A stretch of DNA of 64,000 nt. It comes from Apus apus (Eukaryota; Chordata; Aves; Apodiformes; Apodidae). Shown one piece after another: positions 56,907 to 64,000 of this stretch. Where the stretch lies: NCBI RefSeq assembly GCF_020740795.1, contig NC_067289.1:25352108-25416107 (forward strand), in the 5' to 3' direction. How positions within the stretch are numbered: position 1 is the stretch's first letter; each line of letters starts with the position of its first letter. Below the pieces are notes generated by a model that worked only from the letters and a program-made list of their open reading frames with translations, did no database searches and was not told the DNA's origin. Both the position numbers and the translations under genes were made by a program.

Positions 56907-59900
56907 CTGCGGGACGGAAACAAAGCCCTGCATGAAGAAGCACCCGGGGCCTGCACGCACCCTGCGGCAGCTCCCCGAGCCACGCACCAGCACCTCCTGC
57001 CCGCCCCCCGAGCCACGCACCAGCACCCCCAGCCACGCACCAGCACCTCCTGCCCACCCCACGCAGCGGGAAACACCAGGGCAGACACCCGAAGTTACCC
57101 CTGTCCTGCCTCCCGCCGGGGGGAAGCTGGGAACGCTGCTCTTGGAGGGGAAAAAGCAACGTGCACAGCCCCTTCCTCCCGGGAAGGTGCCCAAGAAGCT
57201 GTCCTCCCCTCTAGCTTCAGCAGGATGGGTTGGTTTGGCGCTGGCACTCTTTGCTGAGCGCTGCTTCCCAAATCATTGGGACAAACGGTTTTCAGCCTCG
57301 CGGCTTCCACAGACCTTGGGTGGTGATGACCACCACCCAGCCGGCCAGGGGCTGGTTCTGGGCCTCCAGCAGACCACTGAAACCGTGCCCCTGTCGCAGG
57401 CCCACGCTGCTGCACGATGTACAGCTGACTGCTGATGCTGATTTTCCCGCTTCCCAGTCGAAACGAAAAGTAAATAAAACACCGGCACAATGTCAATGAT
57501 TCATGAGAAGTCAGAACCACTGAAAGCAGAAAAATACCCACTTTCTGTTCTGTTTCTGGTGCTGACACCAGGAAGTCCATGAGAACAGAGGAGCAGCAAC
57601 CAGTCTCCATCAGAGAGTGATGACTGAGGCAGGGACACTCAGCCACGCACAGCTCAGTGCCCAGACACAAACCCTCCTGTGCAAACCTCTTCAGCACCAG
57701 AAGTACGAGCTGGTGCTGGGGCAGCCCACAGGTCACCTTGCATTTCAAATTCTCTATGTGATTAAGACAGGGAAGAAAGAGTGTAAGAGAGAGAATCTCC
57801 ATAGCTTTTTTTTTTTTTTTTTTTTTGCATTTTGAAGAGCAAATACTGGTGTCAGTAAAGCCAGAGTGTGTTGCCACTAAACCTGGAAGGTGGCAGGTTC
57901 TGTTTAGCCAAGAGGACATTCTTTTAAAACTATTACATTTTTGCCTGTGTGTTCCTGTCAAAACTTGAAACATGACAGAGAAATGAGAAGTCCTGTGCTG
58001 AGGGTTGTGGGTTTTTTAGATTTTAAAATTTTACTTTGGCCAAAGCATCTGTGGATGCACAGTGCAAAGCATTTATGGATGTAGAATGGAAACACAGAAG
58101 TTCTGCTCAGGCTGAACCTCTGTGCCACCTGCAAGAGAAGGAGCTGCTGGAGAAGGAACATAACTATGTGCAGAAGTAGAAGTGGGAGAAATGTAAATAT
58201 CCAAACCAACTTATTCTCTAAACATCCAACTCTGCAGATGACAAGAAGTCAGGTGTTACTCTCCCTGCCACTCAGACGGTCACTGGTGGTCCATGAGATG
58301 GCCTGGGAAGCATTACCTGCCAATCTGAGCCACTATCCTGAGAAGTTCATCTACCAAGAAGCCCCTCTTCAAACCAGTTCCAGTTTTCCATCACTCTTAC
58401 CTCCCCATTTTCTACTAGAATTGTATAAGAGGAGAAACTCTGCTTCAGAGAGGGACACTAAGAACATGAGCAGAACTGGTGGGATCTCAAGAGCGATGGT
58501 ACCCGTGTGTTCCACGCTCTGCTGAAGGTCCCAACCAACACTTGAGGAGCATGAGTCTGTCCAGAAGCCTTCTCCATAGGTCCAGGACAGAATCATCCAA
58601 ATTTCACTAACATGGTGTTTCTGAACATTTTTCAAGGAAGAAATCATTACCAACCCAAGGCCTAATTCATGATGAAGAGTTTTATTCTCACTGTTTACCA
58701 ACTTCTTTCTGCCACTTCATAACTTTGGACATTCCAGTCTAATCTTATCTGCAGCCCCTGGCTGCACTGCTATCACATTTCTCATGGGGCAGCACAGCTC
58801 ACTCTCCTCCCTTTCCCATTATATTCCAAACATTCAGCAAATGCCTGTGGTAAGAGTATCCATCAGCCAAGTTTCCCTCCACATCTGATGGGTTTTTAGG
58901 CATTCCTGAGCTACAGAAATGGCTTTGCTGGAGGGAGGTGGGAGCCACGGGGCAGGATGCACACACACACTCCCACATTCCCTGCTCCTGAAGCCATTCC
59001 CAACAGGACTGAGGCCACATTCCTCCCTAGGGATAGTAGGAAGGGTTTTCTTTACAAATCAACTCCAAGGTTGCTGCTGTCCTGCTCACAGGGTCAGAAA
59101 GGTCCATGTCTTCTACTTTACAAACATGAAAAATGCTCTATCGTTGGTGTATGTTTATGGAGCATGATGTGAGGACAGAGACCAAGCAATAAATATCTTT
59201 CAGGACCTGAAAATACATAGTTAAAATAAAGCACTAGTTTAAGTGCTTGCTGAATTTTTTAAAAATCACATATTTTATCACACCCTATTTAAGAAATTAG
59301 GATGGGTGTGTTTCAGAAGGCTTTACATTTCAATGGGTTTTAAACATAGAGATGCTGAAATAAAGATGCTTTGAATGATTTTAGAAATCACATGTCTCTT
59401 CAGTAAAAATAGCAAGGCATTTCCTTGCCCGTGTTCCTACCTCCTTTTGAACTTGACTCAAATTGTGAATCAGCTGTGTCCTCTCCTGGGTTAATTTTTC
59501 CAGTTCATCTGACTTGCGTTTAATTTCTTTCCTCATATTATCCAGAAATGATTCATTATTGTTCTTTTCCATTGTCAGCTGAAATTCAAGTTCTGTAATT
59601 AGTCTTTTAAGGTTCTGAATTTCTTTTTCCTTCTCTTCATCCTTCTCTGCAAGTTTCAGCTGAGCATCTTGTAGCTTCTTTTCCAGCATTTCTGCCTCCA
59701 GCCTTAGACTGTTGGTGGCACTGGATATTAATCCTGGTATCTGCAGTAGGTGAGACACACATTGCAGTGGATGTTGTTAGACATGTGGAATTAGGTATCA
59801 GATACACGTTGACTTCAGAAATATAAATGTAAACACACACGTACTCGGAGACAAAAAAACATGCTTGGAATTTACATCATACCCTCCAAGGCTAACAGAG

Positions 59901-62900
59901 AGCTGTAAGTTAACCAAAACTCACTCAGAAGAGAGAGATTTATGAGCATGTCCAAGATCAAACAGAGAAACAGAGGTAAAAATGGGGAAACTTGATTTAT
60001 TTACTGCAAGCCAGGGTTTTAAAATCATAGTCAAATATCTGTAGAGTGAACGAAGGCCAACTCTTATTTTCAGCTCTTTAAAATGTAACGTAATTGTAAG
60101 CAGTAATATAACTTCTTCCAATGTCTTTGATCTTTCCAGAATTTTCAATAAACGTGTCAAATCATTTGAAAACAAAGGTCCTAGGCACAATTTTCAATTT
60201 CTATACAGAACTTCCAAGCCTGTGGGTCTGGGTGGCTGGGAATGGCCAATGGTGTGTGATGCAGCCACCAATACAGACCAGCACACACTGAACTGGGCAC
60301 TGGGCCTGACCCCACTGGTGATGAATTAATTCTGAATGTATTGAATTAATTTTAAAAAATTGAATTAATAAGAAAAACCCACAGTGTGGATGGTTTTGTG
60401 ACAAATTTTCACAGTCTGAAACAGTCCAAAGCTTTTGAAAAAAAACAATGATTTCAACTTTAAAAAAATTAACAACTACAGCCTATGGACATAGATGAAC
60501 TCTGGGCAGGGAAAATGTGAGGAAAGGAAGAACTTTGACTGCATTTAACTAGAATTGTTACTTTCTAGCCTGTTCCATTTGAAAAACTAACCAAACCAAG
60601 CAGATATGCCATATGCTAAGACTGGGAAAGATGTTGTACCATCTAGATCCAGGCCTACACATACAGGTTTTATTCCTTCACAGACCACTTCCAACAGTTT
60701 TCACTGGAATAGTCTACATTCCTGTCACACCACTTCTCTCTGGAGTGTAACACACCTTCTTCTGGAGCTCTTCATGATCTCGCTGATACTTGGTGATTAA
60801 TTCCTGCTGCTTTTGTCTCTCCATGTCTAGTTCCACTCTGGCCTCCTCCTTGACTTTCAGAATCGCTTCTTTGTGTCGCGCTTCACCTTTAGCCAGGTCA
60901 ATTTCCATCTAGGGAACAAAGTGGGGTTTAATGATTCATAACCATTTATCTCATAATGTTGTTCAGGTCCCACCCTGCCAGGCAGAAGGGGTGGCTCCTG
61001 CCCCGTTCCCAGGGGATGCCCCACCAGCCCCATGGTGTCCCAGGAAGCCCTAGATGCCTGCCTTTAGGTCCTAGAACTTCATGCTAAATCTGAATGGCAA
61101 AATCCGTAGCTGGTTCTTAAAACAGAGGGTTGTTTTGCTGGAAGCATTTGCTCTGGGGGTAAAACTCGGCTTCTTGTTATTTTCAACTGCAGCAAAATGA
61201 TACATTTCACAGCAAACAGTGCTAAAAACAGGCCATAAGCTCAAGATTAAAATATAAAGAAGTTAACTCTGGTAAAATCCAATTTTAATCATGCTCTGCC
61301 CCCCAGCCTTGTCAGTGAATAGCAACTTACCACATACAATATTCTGGACTAGAAACTGGAGAAATGTTAAGGTAAGGAGTTGCAAATTCTGGGTAAAATA
61401 TCCCAGTCCCTAAGGCATCTCACATATTTCCTGTGATAAACTCAGATTTGAGAATTCAGCCCTCATTTCCTGGAAAGAAAAGCCTGGATTCAGGAGGCAA
61501 GGCTGAGGGCTGGAGCCCTGCTCTCCCTACAGCAGGATGCTGAGGTTCCACCTCTGCAGGCTGGGCTCTGGTCCCCTCAATTGCACCACATTGAAAGAAA
61601 AGGCACATTCATCACTCACCTTATTACTTAAAATTATTATAAGCAGAAAAAGCCCAGAATAAGCTCAATTACATTTATCTAATTTCATCCACTAATTAGG
61701 AGGAAAAGTGTAAAAAATGCCCCTAACTCTTCCTGGGGAAAAGAGAAACTGGAAATACTGTTGTTATTTTTTAAATAAAAATATACCAAATTCTTAGCAT
61801 GGAATGGGCAAAACATCTCCCACTGAGGTTTAGAGCTTACAACTGGTATATCTGTAAGATTGCAAAGTAGAATAATAATAAACATCATAATCATCCTCAT
61901 TAACTTAATAATAATCTTCTGTATCGTTATATATGGGAGTTAGGATTCCAATCATAGAAACCCAAAGGTGGGAACTCCAGGTGCTATAGAAGCAGATCAT
62001 ATGTTGGAGGCTGCTTGATTACAAACACTAAAAAAAAAAAAAAAATCAAGGCAGTATAAAGAACCTGAGCTCTTTTTGAAGACCAAACAAGCATTTTTCA
62101 CATTTAACACTTACAACTAATAAAGCTGATAACCAGAACAGGAAATAAAATGGCAATGATCTTCAAAGAAAGCACAACGGCTACTAAGTGCTTCAAAACC
62201 CCCTTCATGCCCCTCGTTAATTAATGGTTTAAAAAAGCCATTAAACCAATGTTTACATCAATCTTAACAATTTTGGAAGAGCTTTTTTTGTTCCATTAAA
62301 ACCACCTCAGGTTTCTCTATATTTTAAGTAGAAAACTGGGACACTTCGTACTGAAGCAGTGGCCCAAGGAACAGAAAACTCGGTCACTTTGTCACGTTTC
62401 TGATCCTCTTGCCTGATGAGGAGGCTCCAGCTTGCTGTTGGGTGCAGTCTGGTGGCTGTGGTCCCAAAGCTGGAGCTGCTCTCTGCTGTACCAGCCTTCA
62501 CCTGCTGGTGCTGCCAGGCTGCACACCACGCTGTGACCACGCACTGTGTGACCTCGTGCCCAAATCACACCCTGTCCCACAGAGGTGAAGGAGTTTTAAA
62601 AGAAACAGAACTCATCTTAATTGCTTGTACTCAGACATGTTTTCCTGAGACTAAATAAAGCTCTCAGACACTTACCATGTGCTGAGCCAAAAAAAGTAAA
62701 TTTAGTCCCCAATTATGTAAGGCTTAAACCAGAAAATTTGCAATTTTTCCTTCACAGATTTAAACAAAAAAACAACAAAATAAATTCTTATATCGAATTT
62801 GGGGTTTTCTTTGTGCTCTTGTGGCAAAGTTGCAGACTAGAAGAAGGTTTTTGTGCTCACCAATGAAAACATTTTTCCACAGAGGACCCCAAACCCAGGA

Positions 62901-63750
62901 ACAGACTGAAGGATGACCAACAAATCACAGCCCTGCTGCCTGGAATGCAACAATCCCAACCAAAGCTGCAGAGGGTGGTGGGAAACCCTTCCCCCTGGAA
63001 GTGATGTGCTCCCTGGGCAGGATTGGGGTTCAGAGCCCACAGCGAGGCCTGCTGTGCACAGGGCCTTAGAGTGGTGAAGGTTGGAAGGGACGTCAAAAAT
63101 CATCAGGTTCCAACCTCCCTGCTATGGGCAGGGACACCTCCCACCAGCCCAGGCTGCACAAGCCCCATCCAACCTGCCCTTCAACACCTCCAGGGATGGG
63201 GCAGCCACAACCTCCCTGGGCAACCTGTTCCAGTGTCTTCCTGCCCTCACGGGGAAGTTCTTCTGCATGTTCCCCTCCTTGGAGCTTGCATAGGACAAGA
63301 GTCATCAAGATGGGGCTTTTCCTGCTGCACCCCCTCCTGGCAGAGGGCTCAGTCCTGCTCCTCAATCCTGGCCTTCCAGGGGACCACCATCCCAACGGGC
63401 ACTCAGCAAACACCCCAAAACCTGGGAAGTCCAGAGCAGACCTAAGCATCTGTCTGGTCTGGGAATGCTCAGTACTCAACACTTTGCCTTGGGTCCCAAC
63501 CCAAAGCTCTTGCACAAAAGCACACCCTGCTGGCATGTCTGCACTTGAGGAGCTGGGTATCAGGCTTCCTGCCCGCCCTGGTGCAGCTGACTGCGAGTGG
63601 AAAACAAAGACAACAAGGGAGGAATGGCAAGGAGCCAGGTGCAGATCCAGCCTTACCTTCTCCCTCCAGCTATCTTCATCCCGCATCTTCTGCCTTAAGG
63701 TTTCCTGCAGCTGCTCCGTTCTGTTCTGATGAGAAATCAGCATTAACTCC
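56517..63750 (-). CDS. LEKR1: LEKR1, last four coding exons found (gene partial)
   Basis: Leucine-, glutamate- and lysine-rich protein 1, a poorly characterised coiled-coil protein. On the minus strand the coding segments are 63750-63657, 60908-60756, 59740-59441 and 56906-56517, with phase 0 at all three internal joins. They give 311 residues: ELMLISHQNRTEQLQETL..., MEIDLAKGEARHKEAILKV..., IPGLISSATNSLRLEAEM..., NALLQETVRRECEERCEL..., ending VRRQLSQL-stop. Nearly all of the first three segments is charged heptad-type coiled coil. The N-terminal exons lie right of the window. Convergent placement next to CCNL1 is as in human 3q25, which is the main support for the name. An additional small exon in the 2.7 kb intron cannot be excluded. 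Confidence 0.85.
56978..57062. repeat. Short tandem repeat, about 3 copies
   Basis: Core AGCCACGCACCAGCACC begins at 56978, 57011 and 57031, with spacings of 33 and 20 bp. It lies 70-155 bp upstream of the LEKR1 last acceptor in transcript sense, where branch-point and pyrimidine signals sit. Confidence 0.85.
57806..57826. repeat. T(21) homopolymer
   Basis: Uninterrupted run in the last LEKR1 intron. No attached repeat body recognised. Confidence 0.95.
59441..59740 (-). CDS. LEKR1: LEKR1 coding exon, 100 codons of coiled coil
   Basis: On the minus strand the acceptor is CACCTACTGCAG|ATA and the donor GGAG|GTAGGA. It encodes IPGLISSATNSLRLEAE through HNLSQVQKE with dense Glu/Lys/Leu heptads and no stop. 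AT-rich codons. Confidence 0.9.
59741..60755 (-). other. LEKR1: LEKR1 intron (1.0 kb)
   Basis: AT-rich, nothing recognised. Confidence 0.85.
60756..60908 (-). CDS. LEKR1: LEKR1 coding exon, 51 codons
   Basis: On the minus strand the acceptor is TTTGTTCCCTAG|ATG and the donor AAG|GTGTGT. It encodes MEIDLAKGEARHKEAILK through YQRDHEELQKK, a charged coiled coil, phase 0 both ends. Confidence 0.9.
60909..63656 (-). other. LEKR1: LEKR1 intron (2.7 kb)
   Basis: AT-rich apart from a minus-oriented CR1 near its right end. An A-run lies at about 62031. No exon recognised. Confidence 0.75.
63065..63290 (-). mobile_element. CR1 LINE 3' end in LEKR1 intron
   Basis: Reverse-complement CR1: GAAGGTTGGAAGGGACGTC, ATCATCAGGTTCCAACCTCC, CAGCCCAGGCTGCACAAGCC, ACCTCCCTGGGCAACCTGTT and CACGGGGAAGTTCTTCTGCA. 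Same transcription sense as LEKR1. Confidence 0.88.
63657..63750 (-). CDS. LEKR1: LEKR1 coding exon, first seen in window
   Basis: On the minus strand the acceptor is TGTGGTTTCTAG|G and the donor GAGAAG|GTAAGG. 94 bp, entering at codon position 3 and ending at a codon boundary: ELMLISHQNRTEQLQETL, then RQKMRDEDSWREK. The preceding exon must end two bases into a codon and lies at or beyond the right edge. Confidence 0.85.
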
Positions 63751-64000
63751 CTAGAAACCACAAAAACTGGTATGTAAACACGTGCCCTGCCCAGACTGGT
63801 GCTATGCCATTTCCCTGCAACTAAGCCCTTGGTGGCAAAGGCTGGTCTCTTCCTCTGTGTCCAGCTCCCCGTGCTGCCCGGAGGCACAGCAGTGCCACTG
63901 CCAGCCCCTCCATGCTGCCATCACCACTGTGTTCCTAAAGAAAATCCTATAGTTCCCCTTCCTTCCACACACACACATTTAAACCCGTGGTATTTTCACT
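63751..64000 (-). other. LEKR1: LEKR1 upstream intron, window edge
   Basis: No further exon identified in the last 250 bp; a short CA repeat lies near 63968. Confidence 0.55.

Larger units (their letters stand above)
56907..59440 (-). other. LEKR1: LEKR1 last intron (2.5 kb)
   Basis: Holds a three-copy tandem repeat near the acceptor (56978-57062) and a 21-base T run at 57806-57826 (A-run in transcript sense). No further exon recognised. Confidence 0.75.

Noticed and set aside
56398-57257. Long open frames (264 codons plus, 253 codons minus) over the LEKR1 last exon
   Set aside because: Shadows of the GC-rich terminal exon and its flanking repeat; only the minus frame ending at 56517 continues the LEKR1 coiled coil across a good acceptor.
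1-64000. A new multi-gene system, CRISPR array, operon or endogenous virus
   Set aside because: Everything identifiable is ordinary avian gene, CR1 or simple repeat. No regular spaced direct repeats, gene clusters, or LTR, gag, pol or env signatures were seen.

Overview
The window looks like nuclear DNA from a bird. The evidence is a set of compact vertebrate genes with GT-AG introns, CpG-island promoters, and interspersed repeats that are almost all CR1 LINE 3' ends. The species cannot be told from the sequence alone. I found no prokaryotic genes, CRISPR array, rRNA, convincing tRNA, retroviral element or novel multi-gene system.

Three genes are recognisable, and their order and orientation match human 3q25 read in reverse: VEPH1 (+), CCNL1 (+), LEKR1 (-). 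(1) At 4157-5381 lie the last two coding exons of VEPH1, which carry its C-terminal PH domain; the rest of the gene is off the left edge. (2) At 24983-37584 lies a complete CCNL1 (cyclin L1): 11 coding exons, every junction GT-AG with matching phase, predicting 513 residues with a double cyclin fold and a C-terminal RS domain. Its promoter lies in a two-part CpG island (about 22.8-23.6 kb and 24.8-25.6 kb) split by a CR1 copy, and its polyA signal is at 38012. (3) At 56517-63750 on the minus strand are the last four coding exons found for LEKR1, a coiled-coil protein whose 5' end is off the right edge. CCNL1 and LEKR1 are convergent.

The 16-17 kb between VEPH1 and CCNL1 and the 18 kb between CCNL1 and LEKR1 show no convincing protein gene. 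They hold CR1 fragments, a 29-30 bp minisatellite, an ATA microsatellite and a few motif clusters that may be enhancers.

The most interesting part is inside CCNL1. Intron 5 holds an alternative exon (acceptor 32739, peptide VVHDGKS then stop) followed by polyA signals, which would make a 219-residue cyclin-box-only isoform equivalent to the known human short form. Intron 3 holds a well-formed 73 bp candidate poison exon (27659-27731). Both fit autoregulation by splicing, which is common among RS-domain genes. All gene calls rest on reading the translated sequence against remembered family sequences; no alignment was run.
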